Below are positions 1-6,945 of a stretch of DNA of 18,381 bases, one piece after another (the first letter of the stretch is position 1; each line of letters starts with the position of its first letter). The stretch comes from Pseudomonadota bacterium (GTDB taxonomy: Bacteria > Pseudomonadota > Alphaproteobacteria > Sphingomonadales > Sphingomonadaceae), in the NCBI GenBank assembly GCA_023422695.1, contig JAFAGN010000117.1, positions 1 through 18,381 on the forward strand. Direction: 5' to 3'. Below the pieces are notes generated by a model, which saw only the letters and a list, made by a program, of their open reading frames with translations, did no database searches and was not told the DNA's origin. The translations under genes were made by a program, and so were the position numbers.

Positions 1-99
1 ATCAGCCCCGACGAGATCAACGCACGCATGGCGAAGCTCGCCAAGCGACGGGCACAGGGAAGAGCCGCCTACACCGACGCTAAATCCCGCGACAGCTAA
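1..99 (+). CDS. C-terminal end of an unidentified protein (partial)
   Basis: An open frame runs from the first base to a TAA at 97-99 and encodes 32 residues, ending in TDAKSRDS. It is rich in Lys, Arg and Ala (MAKLAKRRAQGRAAY), as in a basic helical tail. The start lies outside the window. It is convergent with the pilin-like gene that ends at 124, with only 24 bp between the two stops. I do not recognise the family. It probably belongs to the same mobile element as the genes to its right, but that is inference from position. Confidence 0.45.
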   Translation: MSPDEINARMAKLAKRRAQGRAAYTDAKSRDS

Positions 100-123
100 G
101 CGATGGCGGTTTCCTGACCACGC

Positions 124-534
124 TTACAAATCCAACACATTTTTGGTGCCAATAGAAATCAAGTCGGCGGCTTTCAGATGAGACCAGAAAGTGAATCGTT
201 CATCCCCGACCGTAAGGGTTCCCGTCCAGCCAACAGGTGTATTTTCAATTCGTCTATTTCCATTGCCGCCTGTGGCACAGGGGGCAGTCGTGCAATTTGG
301 TAAACGGGCTGCTGTGCTCGGCATATCACCGGGCAAACGCCCATATGTATCTTTGAAGGTAAGGGCGGCTGACTCGATTGCTTTCAAGTCCTGCACAGTG
401 CGATTGACCTGCATGTTTTCGATGAGCTTCATGCCGCCGAATGTGCCTCCAATCAAAAGGCCGATGATAATCATCACGATGGAGATTTCGACGAGAGTGA
501 AGCCATCATGATTGTAGTTATGCGCGCATCCCAT
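124..534 (-). CDS. Short type IV prepilin-like protein (class III signal peptide)
   Basis: A 136-residue protein with a prepilin N-terminus. A leader of 11 residues ends in Gly11, the cleaved peptide would start GFTLVEISIV, and Glu16 is the conserved +5 glutamate. Residues 12-33 form the hydrophobic pilin helix. A prepilin peptidase would cut after Gly11 and methylate Phe12. The middle (KDTYGRLPGDMP, 61-72) and FWSHLKAADLI (116-126) match a pseudopilin family that, as I recall, usually continues for another 60-130 residues. This copy stops ten residues later, so C-terminal truncation is likely. Cys81 and Cys86 could form a small disulfide loop. The leader is odd: it has no Lys or Arg, but three His/Asn pairs. 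The start is supported by AAAGGA about 6 nt upstream and a good promoter. No other pilus genes are in view. Confidence 0.75.
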   Translation of the reverse strand: MGCAHNYNHDGFTLVEISIVMIIIGLLIGGTFGGMKLIENMQVNRTVQDLKAIESAALTFKDTYGRLPGDMPSTAARLPNCTTAPCATGGNGNRRIENTPVGWTGTLTVGDERFTFWSHLKAADLISIGTKNVLDL

Positions 535-555
535 GAAGTTCCTTTTGTTGAATCA

Positions 556-584
556 TATATAGCAAATTCAGTGATTTAATTCAA
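556..584 (-). promoter_or_regulatory. Sigma70-type promoter for the pilin-like gene
   Basis: Read on the minus strand, a -35 TTGAAT (579-584) is followed by exactly 17 bp and a -10 TATATA (556-561), about 20 bp before the ATG at 534. The -35 lies in a 7-bp inverted repeat, GTTGAAT (547-553) with ATTCAAC (579-585), which could be an operator. The stretch is much more AT-rich than its surroundings. Confidence 0.55.
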
Positions 585-587
585 CTA

Positions 588-616
588 CTCGGATCGACCC
601 CTTGGGCCGACCCGAG
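588..616 (-). terminator. Hairpin just after the HTH gene (terminator-like)
   Basis: The two 13-nt arms (588-600 and 604-616) enclose a 3-nt loop. In minus-strand RNA all 13 pairs form, two as G-U wobble. On the plus strand those two become A-C mismatches, so the structure favours minus-strand transcription. It starts 7 bp beyond the stop of the gene at 623-973. It is followed by AT-rich sequence rather than a clean U tract, so termination strength is uncertain. Confidence 0.5.
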
Positions 617-622
617 ATTGCA

Positions 623-973
623 TCACATCATCTGATCCAGTGCCGCCATCGTTTCTGAAAGCAGCCGTTTAAGGGACAGCAGGCTCGCCCCGAGCGACAT
701 CTCTGGCCGTTCAGCCATCAGCATCAGCGCCTTCAGGACGGCATTGGACTCCCTCGCCAGCATGACGAGGTGAACGCCGCTGGGGGCATTTTTGCCGCTC
801 AACCAGTTTTTGGCGGTGCGCTGACTAACGCCCGTCCATTGCGTGATGATCTTCGTTCCGTTGCGGGCTGATCCGAATTCGACCTTCAGGGCAGATGCGA
901 TCACTTGGGCGAACTCGGCTTCCGTCAACCCGGCGCGACCAATTGGAAATGAACTTCCCTTCTTCGGCAACAT
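623..973 (-). CDS. Small helix-turn-helix protein divergent from the recombinase
   Basis: A 116-residue protein. Residues 39-66, including ITQWTGVSQRTAKNWLSGKN, have the pattern of an XRE-like or phage-type helix-turn-helix: a helix, the turn TGVS, a recognition helix QRTAKNW, then a basic GKNAPSG. The rest is predicted helical (LVMLARESNAVLKALMLM). The start at 973 is clear, with AGGAGAGG ending 5 nt before the ATG. It is divergent from the serine recombinase with 74 bp between start codons. It is probably a local regulator of integration or excision, either a repressor or a directionality factor; that role is inferred from position only. No specific family is named. Confidence 0.75.
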   Translation of the reverse strand: MLPKKGSSFPIGRAGLTEAEFAQVIASALKVEFGSARNGTKIITQWTGVSQRTAKNWLSGKNAPSGVHLVMLARESNAVLKALMLMAERPEMSLGASLLSLKRLLSETMAALDQMM

Positions 974-987
974 GTTACCTCTCCTTT

Positions 988-1016
988 GCTGTTAGGAGGG
1001 CGACAGCAGCCGACAG
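988..1016. promoter_or_regulatory. Possible operator between HTH gene and recombinase
   Basis: The 74-bp divergent gap contains a direct repeat of CGACAG at 1001-1006 and 1011-1016, spaced exactly 10 bp. It also holds a short inverted repeat, GCTGT (988-992) with ACAGC (1003-1007). I see no convincing -35/-10 pair for either gene. This is only a candidate binding site for the adjacent HTH protein. Confidence 0.25.
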
Positions 1017-1047
1017 GAAAGCGAACGATCAACACCAAGGCGTATCA

Positions 1048-2619
1048 ATGGTTATCGAGTGGAGGACAGATAAGGACGGGCTAGACGACGAAAGGCCGCT
1101 GAAACGGGCAGCCGAATATGTCCGCATGTCCACCGATCATCAGAAATATTCTACCGATAATCAGACCGCTGAAATCCGCGCCTATGCTCAGCGGCGCGGT
1201 TTCGAGATCGTCCGCACCTATGCGGATGAGGGGAAAAGCGGCCTGAGCATCGACGGGCGTGATTCCTTCCAGCAGCTTTTAACGGACATCCAGAGCGGGA
1301 ATGCAGACTTCGAAGCGGTCCTCGTTTATGACGTAAGCCGCTGGGGTCGTTTTCAAGACCCGAACGAATCCGCGCATTACGCATGGCTATGCAAAAGCGC
1401 AGGCATCGCTCTTCATTTCTGCGCCGAGCAAGTCGAAAATGACGGCTCGATGGGGTCGTCCATCGTCACGACCGTCAAGCAGGTGATGGCGGGGGAATAT
1501 AGCCGCGAGCTTTCGGTCAAAGTGTTCAAGGGGCAGTGCCGCCTCATCACTCTCGGCTTCCGGCAAGGCGGGCCGCCGGGATTTGGATTGCGGCGGATGC
1601 TCGTCGATGAGCACGGGCAGCATAAAGGCATTTTGGATCGGGGCGAGCATAAGAGCATCGCGACGGATCGCGTTGTGCTCGTTCAGGGGCCGGATGAAGA
1701 AGTCGCCATCGTCCGCGAAATCTATCGCCGGTTTGTGGATGAGCAGCAGACGGAACGGCAGATTGCCGACTGGCTGAATGCTCAAGGTATCATGTCCGAT
1801 CTGGAACGCCCGTGGTCGCGCGGCGCGGTCCATCAGATTCTCATCAACGACAAATATGCGGGCCATAACGTGTGGGGCCGCACATCCTTCAAGCTGAAAA
1901 CCAAGCATGTCCGCAACGATCCTTCCAAGTGGATCAGGCACGATCAGGCGTTTCCCGCCATCGCATCGCAGGACGTTTTCGATGCCGCGCGGCTCATCAT
2001 CGAGCAGCGGTCGCAGCGGCTTTCCGATGAGGAAATGCTCGCATTGCTCGCTGATATTTTGGCGAAGAACGGCACGCTATCGGGGCTGATTATAGACGAG
2101 TGCGAGGATGGGCCATCGAGCAGCGCGTATCAGTCGCGCTTTGGCAGTCTGCTGCGCGCCTATTCCTTGGTCGGATATGTCCCCGACCATGATTACCGCT
2201 ATCTCGAAATCAATCGCGGGCTGCGCAGAATGCACCCGTCAATCGTGAAGAGCGTGATCGACGGCGTGCGCGCCGCTGGCGGCACGGCCATCCAAAACCT
2301 CGAAAACGATACGCTGCTCATCAACGAAGAGATCACCGCATCCATCGTGATCGCGCGTTGCAAGCTCACGCGCGGCGGAAATCGCCGCTGGAAAATCCGG
2401 CTCGACGAGAGCCTTCGCCCCGACATCACGATCTGCGTCAGAATGGACGAAGAGAACATGCATGCACACGACTATTATATATTGCCGCATATGACGCTTG
2501 CAGAAGGCGTTCTGCGACTTGCCGAACATAACGGCCTTTCGCTCGACGCTTTCCGGTATGAATCGCTCGACGGCTTCTTCGCGCTCGCGGAGCGCGCGCC
2601 GTTTCGGCGGGCGGCGTGA
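1048..2619 (+). CDS. Large serine recombinase (site-specific integrase/resolvase family)
   Basis: A 523-residue DNA recombinase. The N-terminal resolvase domain spans about 20-160. The nucleophile should be Ser28 in YVRMSTD, with family residues in VYDVSRWGRF (93-102) and GEYSREL (149-155). The 'recombinase' domain follows (PPGFGLRR at 176-183, then RQIADWLNAQGI and NDKYAGHNVWGR). Large serine recombinases usually carry a Cys-rich zinc ribbon and coiled coil after this. Here the C-terminal 200 residues have no CxxC pairs, so that module is absent or replaced. The frame is open back to 895, but the ATG at 1048 is preferred because longer forms would run into the divergent HTH gene. The Shine-Dalgarno sequence (AAGGCG) is weak. 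The stop overlaps the possible GTG start of the next gene in GTGA. It likely integrates and excises the element. Confidence 0.9.
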   Translation: MVIEWRTDKDGLDDERPLKRAAEYVRMSTDHQKYSTDNQTAEIRAYAQRRGFEIVRTYADEGKSGLSIDGRDSFQQLLTDIQSGNADFEAVLVYDVSRWGRFQDPNESAHYAWLCKSAGIALHFCAEQVENDGSMGSSIVTTVKQVMAGEYSRELSVKVFKGQCRLITLGFRQGGPPGFGLRRMLVDEHGQHKGILDRGEHKSIATDRVVLVQGPDEEVAIVREIYRRFVDEQQTERQIADWLNAQGIMSDLERPWSRGAVHQILINDKYAGHNVWGRTSFKLKTKHVRNDPSKWIRHDQAFPAIASQDVFDAARLIIEQRSQRLSDEEMLALLADILAKNGTLSGLIIDECEDGPSSSAYQSRFGSLLRAYSLVGYVPDHDYRYLEINRGLRRMHPSIVKSVIDGVRAAGGTAIQNLENDTLLINEEITASIVIARCKLTRGGNRRWKIRLDESLRPDITICVRMDEENMHAHDYYILPHMTLAEGVLRLAEHNGLSLDAFRYESLDGFFALAERAPFRRAA

Positions 2620-3515
2620 CGATGGCGCGCCCCGCACAGCGCGTCGAGATGATCCCGATCGACCGGATCACCATCGTCAACCCGCGCCTTCGCAGTAAGA
2701 AGATATTCAAGGGTATCGTCGAGAACATCGCGGAGATCGGCCTCAAACGCCCGATCACGGTGACATCGCGGCAGGGATCAGACGGCCCTCTCTACGACCT
2801 AGTGTGCGGGCAAGGTCGCTTGGAAGCCTTTCGCGAGTTGGGACAGACCGAAGTTCCCGCACTAATTGTGACCGCTGATACCGAAGATTGCATGGTCGCA
2901 AGCCTCGTCGAAAACTGTGCGCGTCGTCAGCATCAAGCCGTTGACCTGTTGCAGGATATCGTCGGAATGCGCGAGCGTGGCTATTCCGACAATGAGATTG
3001 CTGAGAAGACCGGCCTTTCCGCGAATTACGTTTGGAGCGTCGGCAAATTGCTCGCGCGGGGCGAGCGACGACTCGTCGCTGCGGTGGAAGCTGGATATCT
3101 TCCCATCTCCGTCGCGCTAGAAATCTGCGAGGCCGACGATCAGGGCGTTCAGGCCGCCCTTCACAAAGCCTATGAGGACAAGCTCCTGCGCGGTCGCGCA
3201 CTCATCGCCGCGCGCCGCTTGGTCGAGGTGCGGAAGCGCTCTGGCAAAGCTGCAAAGCTCAATCGGCTTGTCGAGAAAGGATCAGCCGCCACGCCTGAGG
3301 ATTTGGTGAAAGCCTTTCAGGAGGACACCGAACGCAAGCGTATGATGATCCGCAAGACCGAGGCGACACGCAACCGCCTTGTGTTCATCGTCGAGGCATT
3401 GAGCCAGCTCTCGAACGACGAGAGTTTCATCGCGCTTCTCGAAGACGAAGATCTGGCATCCATGCCGAACCGGCTCGCCGAGCGCATTCAGAATGTCAGG
3501 ATCAATCTTCAATGA
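2616..3515 (+). CDS. ParB/Spo0J-like protein, coupled to the recombinase
   Basis: A 299-residue ParB-type protein. The N-terminal ParB/sulfiredoxin-like domain (about 10-105) has CGQGRLEAF (64-72), the equivalent of the ParB GERR box, and LVENCARRQ (97-105), the equivalent of ENLQR. These boxes form the CTP-binding pocket in known ParB proteins. A central helix-turn-helix lies at 123-146 (YSDNEIAEKTGLSANYVW). The charged C-terminal helices may dimerize. The start is either GTG at 2616, overlapping the recombinase stop, or ATG at 2622; both imply translational coupling. The stop overlaps the next start in ATGA. No ParA is in view, so a role in classical segregation is doubtful. A role with the recombinase, such as DNA clamping, site selection or regulation, is inferred from the operon. 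Confidence 0.85.
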   Translation: MTMARPAQRVEMIPIDRITIVNPRLRSKKIFKGIVENIAEIGLKRPITVTSRQGSDGPLYDLVCGQGRLEAFRELGQTEVPALIVTADTEDCMVASLVENCARRQHQAVDLLQDIVGMRERGYSDNEIAEKTGLSANYVWSVGKLLARGERRLVAAVEAGYLPISVALEICEADDQGVQAALHKAYEDKLLRGRALIAARRLVEVRKRSGKAAKLNRLVEKGSAATPEDLVKAFQEDTERKRMMIRKTEATRNRLVFIVEALSQLSNDESFIALLEDEDLASMPNRLAERIQNVRINLQ

Positions 3516-4405
3516 CCGGAAGCTCACGACATCGGAAAATCAAGCTCGCGTTTGAGACGACAAGCCTGCGCATTCCGCTCAGCGATATCGAAATGTTGCG
3601 CGCGATGACGCCCGCGATCAAGAAATCCATCAAATACGCGCAGATCGAAGCTTCCATTCGCGAGGTGGGGATAATCGAGCCACCGGTCGTGGTGAGGATA
3701 AAAGGCAAGGATGATCGCTACCGGCTGCTCGACGGACATATCCGCATCGAAATTCTGAAGGAACGCGGCGACGAGGATGTGGTCTGTCTTGTCGCGACCG
3801 ATGATGAAGCGATCACCTACAACAAGCGCATCAGTCGCATGGCCATCGTTCAGGAGCACAAGATGATTCTGAAAGCGCTTGAGAAAGGCGTTTCAGAAGA
3901 GCGACTGGCTCGCGCGCTCAACGTCAATATATCGAGCATTCGACAAAAGCGCCGACTGCTCGATGGCATATGCGATGAGGTTGCGAAGCTGCTGCAAGAC
4001 CGGATGGTGCCGATCAACACGTTCAGCGAGCTAAAGAAGATGCGTCCGATGCGTCAGCTCGAAGCCGCTGAAACCATGATGGCGATGAACAAATTTTCAT
4101 GGCCCTACGCTAAATCGCTCGTGGCGGCGACACCCCAGCATCAGCTCGTAAGTGACAAGAAGAAAGCGGTGCGCGGCCTAAGCGACGAGCAAATCGAGCA
4201 TATGGAGCGTGAGGCAACAAACATCGACCGCGAGTTCCGCATGATCGAGCAGAGCTATGGCACCGATCATCTCGATCTCGTTCTGGCAACCGGTTATCTA
4301 TGCCGTCTGATCGAAAATGTGCGCGTGGTGCATCACCTTGCACGGCATCACCCTGAGTTGCTCGCCGAGTTTCAGCGGATCGTGCAATTGAGAAATGCAG
4401 CATAG
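3512..4405 (+). CDS. RepB-like partition protein (ParB fold with RepB C-terminal domain)
   Basis: A 297-residue second ParB-like protein. The ParB box is LLDGHIRIEIL (72-82). YNKRISRMAIVQEHKMIL (103-120) leads into a helix-turn-helix (VSEERLARALNVNISSIRQ, 127-145). Residues about 150-260 resemble the C-terminal domain of RepB plasmid partitioning proteins (FSELKKMRPMRQLEAAE, then FSWPYAKSLVAATP). In RepABC plasmids RepB binds centromere-like sites, but here no RepA or RepC is present. The box has DGHIR where canonical ParBs have GERR, so CTP hydrolysis may be altered. Its ATG overlaps the preceding TGA (ATGA), so it is the third gene of a tightly coupled operon with the recombinase. Confidence 0.85.
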   Translation: MTGSSRHRKIKLAFETTSLRIPLSDIEMLRAMTPAIKKSIKYAQIEASIREVGIIEPPVVVRIKGKDDRYRLLDGHIRIEILKERGDEDVVCLVATDDEAITYNKRISRMAIVQEHKMILKALEKGVSEERLARALNVNISSIRQKRRLLDGICDEVAKLLQDRMVPINTFSELKKMRPMRQLEAAETMMAMNKFSWPYAKSLVAATPQHQLVSDKKKAVRGLSDEQIEHMEREATNIDREFRMIEQSYGTDHLDLVLATGYLCRLIENVRVVHHLARHHPELLAEFQRIVQLRNAA

Positions 4406-4406
4406 T

Positions 4407-4433
4407 TTGAATTAGCAGCCATTTAATTATTAT
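4407..4433 (+). promoter_or_regulatory. Possible promoter before the HEPN-like gene
   Basis: TTGAAT at 4407-4412 and TATTAT at 4428-4433 (one mismatch to TATAAT) are separated by only 15 bp, shorter than ideal. A transcript would start near 4440, giving a leader of about 10 nt before the ATG at 4450. That fits with the absence of a Shine-Dalgarno sequence there. Confidence 0.35.
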
Positions 4434-4449
4434 GCGCTATCGCGCGTGA

Positions 4450-4980
4450 ATGGACGCCATTGCCAGCAACTCTACCCTTCTTAATCACGGCAAAAGCTGG
4501 GATGATATATTCGCCGAGGTAAATGCTTGGCGTGGCGCATGTATGCACCATTTCTCTATGGTCGAGATGTCGATCACTGAGACGTTGCTTGTCTTGGGTG
4601 CTGTGAAGGAGATTGGCCAGAAGGTTCGTCTTCGCCATCTAATTGGTCAAAGATTTGAGGATTTGGCGGCGGCGATTGAACCAGAAGCCCCCTTCGGCGA
4701 AGCCGGTCGCGTGGCCTACGTTGAACTCATGCAGTATCGCGCAAGCCACGAAGCATTCCGCGCTATGCTATGTCACGGCGTTGCGAAGGTATCGGTCGAT
4801 CATAGCGGCCAATGGATATTGCTCATTCGCAGCCTTGCTATACGCGCGCGGCAGGCTGAGCGGAATACGCTCGTCATGGAACAATCGGAAGCAGTTGCGA
4901 CGCTCGCAAAGTTGAAGCGCGACGGTCAGAATCTGGCGTCAGTTCTCGGCCAGCTTCGCAAGAAGGTTAGTGCAGCTTAG
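4450..4980 (+). CDS. Hypothetical all-helical protein with an Rx4H motif (HEPN-like candidate)
   Basis: A 176-residue protein of no family I can name with confidence. It reads as mostly alpha-helical (FAEVNAWRGACMHHFSMVE, then SITETLLVLGAV, then VELMQYRASHEAFRAML). The segment FRAMLCHGV has Arg104 and His109 in the R-x4-H spacing of HEPN nucleases, preceded by a helix, as expected for that fold. HEPN proteins are often RNases in toxin-antitoxin and phage defence systems, but Rx4H alone is weak evidence. An in-frame TGA lies immediately before the ATG at 4450, so the start cannot be further upstream. No Shine-Dalgarno is visible and a promoter may lie just upstream. It ends convergently with the relaxase; the two stop codons share bases in TTAG at 4977-4980. 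Confidence 0.65.
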   Translation: MDAIASNSTLLNHGKSWDDIFAEVNAWRGACMHHFSMVEMSITETLLVLGAVKEIGQKVRLRHLIGQRFEDLAAAIEPEAPFGEAGRVAYVELMQYRASHEAFRAMLCHGVAKVSVDHSGQWILLIRSLAIRARQAERNTLVMEQSEAVATLAKLKRDGQNLASVLGQLRKKVSAA

Positions 4981-6263
4981 CCGAGTTCCAGCCCGCGATC
5001 CCGTTTCGGACGTATGGCAGCAGAGCCACGACCGCGATCTTTGTCGCGCTCACCCTGCATACGGCGGTATGCGGCAGCATCGCGATAGAGGCTGAGAATG
5101 CGTTCGGCTTCCTTGCGGCGGTTTTCGCGGATGAGGTCTTGAAGGGCTTGGCGATCCTGTAGCTGACGCTGGATCAGAGCGTGCCGTTCATGGCTATCGC
5201 GCTCCCGCGCAAATTTGGCTTCCATCTCATTCTGTTTGCGGGTTCTGAAATATTTCCCCGTCAGAATATCCCATGCACCGACAATGCCCTTGCGGATGCG
5301 GGCAGCGCGAGCGCGTTGCTCATTATCCCAACGCGCGGAGAGAAACTTATCTTTGGCTTGGCGTTCAGCTTGATGCTGAACCTTGAGCGCGTTGCGCTTG
5401 GCTGTCAGGGGTTCCATGTTGGTGCGGGCAATGCGCTTGGCCTCCGCGATATAGCGCGTGAGGCGCGGCGCGATGTCAGAAGCGATACGAGAGCGGGCAT
5501 CATCGACCGATGGCAGAAGCGCGGGATCGCCGAGCCGTGCGGCAACATCTTTGGCCTTACCGGCGATCAGGCGCGAGATAGCGAATACATCGCCATCGAT
5601 ATTGATCGCAACGAACCCACGCCGATCACCACGGGCGAGAAACAGGCCGCGCTCTTCGAGCGCTGATGCGAAGGCTTGGACGCTATCGGCATGTTTCCAG
5701 CAATCTTGCACGGCGGATTTGATTTCGCGCGGATCAATGCCCGCGCGTTTCGCCTGTTGCCATTCGTCCAGCGTGAAGTTGCGCGGATCGCGGAGCTTCG
5801 GGCTTTCAAAGCCCTTCGGCATCGCCCAGCCATTTTCGAGATAGAGCTGTTTCCCAATCTCATTCAGCTTGTTCTTGAAGAAGGGAAGTTCCTTCGCCGT
5901 CATGGTGTCCGCATCGATGCGCGACCAGACGGCGTGACAGTGGCGACGACCTTCCTTTTCGTGGAACACGACGATGCGCGGCTGACCCACAAGGCCCAGC
6001 CGTTCCTCAATGTCGGATAGGGCTTTCTCGAATGTCTCAACGCGCACGGATTCGAGCGCGGGCGGACTGAGCGAGAGTGAGAAGAGATATTGCTGGCACT
6101 TCGTGCCGCGCGCGAGCGCATAGACTTCATTCATCGCCCCCATCACCGTGTCAGATATGAACCCCGACACTTCATGAATTTCGACATGCTCATTCTCTTC
6201 GGTCTTGAGCAGATGGAGGCCGAGCTGTTTCCCGCCGCTGCGCTTGGACGCCTTCAAGATCAT
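4977..6263 (-). CDS. Relaxase / mobilization nuclease (MobA/VirD2-like)
   Basis: A 428-residue relaxase that would nick oriT and pilot the DNA strand during conjugative mobilization. The metal-binding three-histidine motif is clear in FHEKEGRRHCHAVWSRID (100-117), with His101, His108 and His110. The N-terminal GGKQLGLHLLKTEENEHVEI and TKCQQYLFSLSLSP (54-67) are typical of a relaxase subfamily of alphaproteobacterial elements. There is no tyrosine in the first 47 residues, where the nucleophile of many MOBP/MOBQ relaxases sits; Tyr48 and Tyr59 are the first. The C-terminal half (about 270-420) is highly charged and probably coiled-coil. The ATG at 6263 overlaps the stop of the MobC-like gene in ATGA, so the two are translationally coupled. 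Confidence 0.88.
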   Translation of the reverse strand: MILKASKRSGGKQLGLHLLKTEENEHVEIHEVSGFISDTVMGAMNEVYALARGTKCQQYLFSLSLSPPALESVRVETFEKALSDIEERLGLVGQPRIVVFHEKEGRRHCHAVWSRIDADTMTAKELPFFKNKLNEIGKQLYLENGWAMPKGFESPKLRDPRNFTLDEWQQAKRAGIDPREIKSAVQDCWKHADSVQAFASALEERGLFLARGDRRGFVAINIDGDVFAISRLIAGKAKDVAARLGDPALLPSVDDARSRIASDIAPRLTRYIAEAKRIARTNMEPLTAKRNALKVQHQAERQAKDKFLSARWDNEQRARAARIRKGIVGAWDILTGKYFRTRKQNEMEAKFARERDSHERHALIQRQLQDRQALQDLIRENRRKEAERILSLYRDAAAYRRMQGERDKDRGRGSAAIRPKRDRGLELG

Positions 6264-6628
6264 GGCATCACTTCCACATTGAGCGCCTGAATGAGCAGGC
6301 TGCGCATGATGGTGATGTCACGCATCGCGGAGACGAGAGCGGACTCGACTTCGGGAGTCACAGGCAAGCTCCCTGTATTCGCGGCCTTGGCAAGCTGATT
6401 CATATTATTCGCCAGCCGCGATTGCCCGAGCATGGCGAGAAGCTGGGCAAGCAGCTTATGATCCTTGACCGGAAACTTGCCGCGTTTGCGGGGCGCGACC
6501 GTTTCCGGATCGAGCAGGCGAGAACGGATATATGCGCCGAGCGCCATGCCAGCGGCATCGCGCTCAAGTTTCGCACGTTCTTCAAACGTGAGGCGTAACG
6601 AGAAGGGCGGGATGGTGCGTTCACCCAT
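6260..6628 (-). CDS. MobC-like relaxosome accessory protein
   Basis: A 122-residue protein matching plasmid mobilization MobC proteins. The N-terminus has ribbon-helix-helix character (FSLRLTFEERAKLERDA, 9-25), followed by GAYIRSRLLD. The conserved MobC core is LAMLGQSRLANNMNQLAKA (64-82), then helices toward the C-terminus. MobC proteins bind near oriT and help the relaxase open the DNA. It is coupled to the relaxase through ATGA, and its start overlaps the end of the upstream small ORF by 8 bp. GAGAG stands just before the ATG as a modest ribosome binding site. Confidence 0.85.
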   Translation of the reverse strand: MGERTIPPFSLRLTFEERAKLERDAAGMALGAYIRSRLLDPETVAPRKRGKFPVKDHKLLAQLLAMLGQSRLANNMNQLAKAANTGSLPVTPEVESALVSAMRDITIMRSLLIQALNVEVMP

Positions 6629-6857
6629 TGCCGCTCTCCGAACTGCGCTTGCGGATCAGTGAGGTGCGGCGGGTCGAAAGATCGATATCAATGTCGCGCG
6701 TTGCCGGAACGGGCGCATCCATTTGTGGCAGGGGTTTGGGAAGATCATTTGCATTCGCAGGCACTTGCCACGCTAGCGAGCTGTGCTTGAGGATGTTATC
6801 CCACTCCGTCAGCACTGCCCATAGAGAGTTCGAAACCTCTCCATGAAGGTGCGCCAT
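6621..6857 (-). CDS. Small hypothetical ORF upstream of mobC
   Basis: A 78-residue frame from an ATG at 6857 (the open frame also allows a TTG at 6863). It begins MAHLHGEVSNSLWAVL and ends RKRSSESGNG. It overlaps the MobC-like start by 8 bp, which suggests coupling into the mob operon. I see no family signature. The middle is Pro-rich (ANANDLPKPLPQMDAPVPA) and likely disordered. The ribosome binding site is weak. It may be the first gene of the mob operon or the leftover of a longer gene cut at the element boundary. Confidence 0.45.
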   Translation of the reverse strand: MAHLHGEVSNSLWAVLTEWDNILKHSSLAWQVPANANDLPKPLPQMDAPVPATRDIDIDLSTRRTSLIRKRSSESGNG

Positions 6858-6945
6858 TTCCAAAGGTTACAGAGCGCGCCGAACAGGTCGGTGATGGATA
6901 GCAGGCGAAGGTGTCATGCGGTGAGCGTCGGCGCGGCGCAGCGGC

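Noticed and set aside
895..1047. N-terminal extension of the serine recombinase by 51 residues
   Set aside because: It would overlap the divergent HTH gene, whose start has an excellent ribosome binding site. The added residues do not resemble a resolvase N-terminus.
1387..1941. Minus-strand frame inside the recombinase
   Set aside because: Shadow of the recombinase coding frame with no motif of its own.
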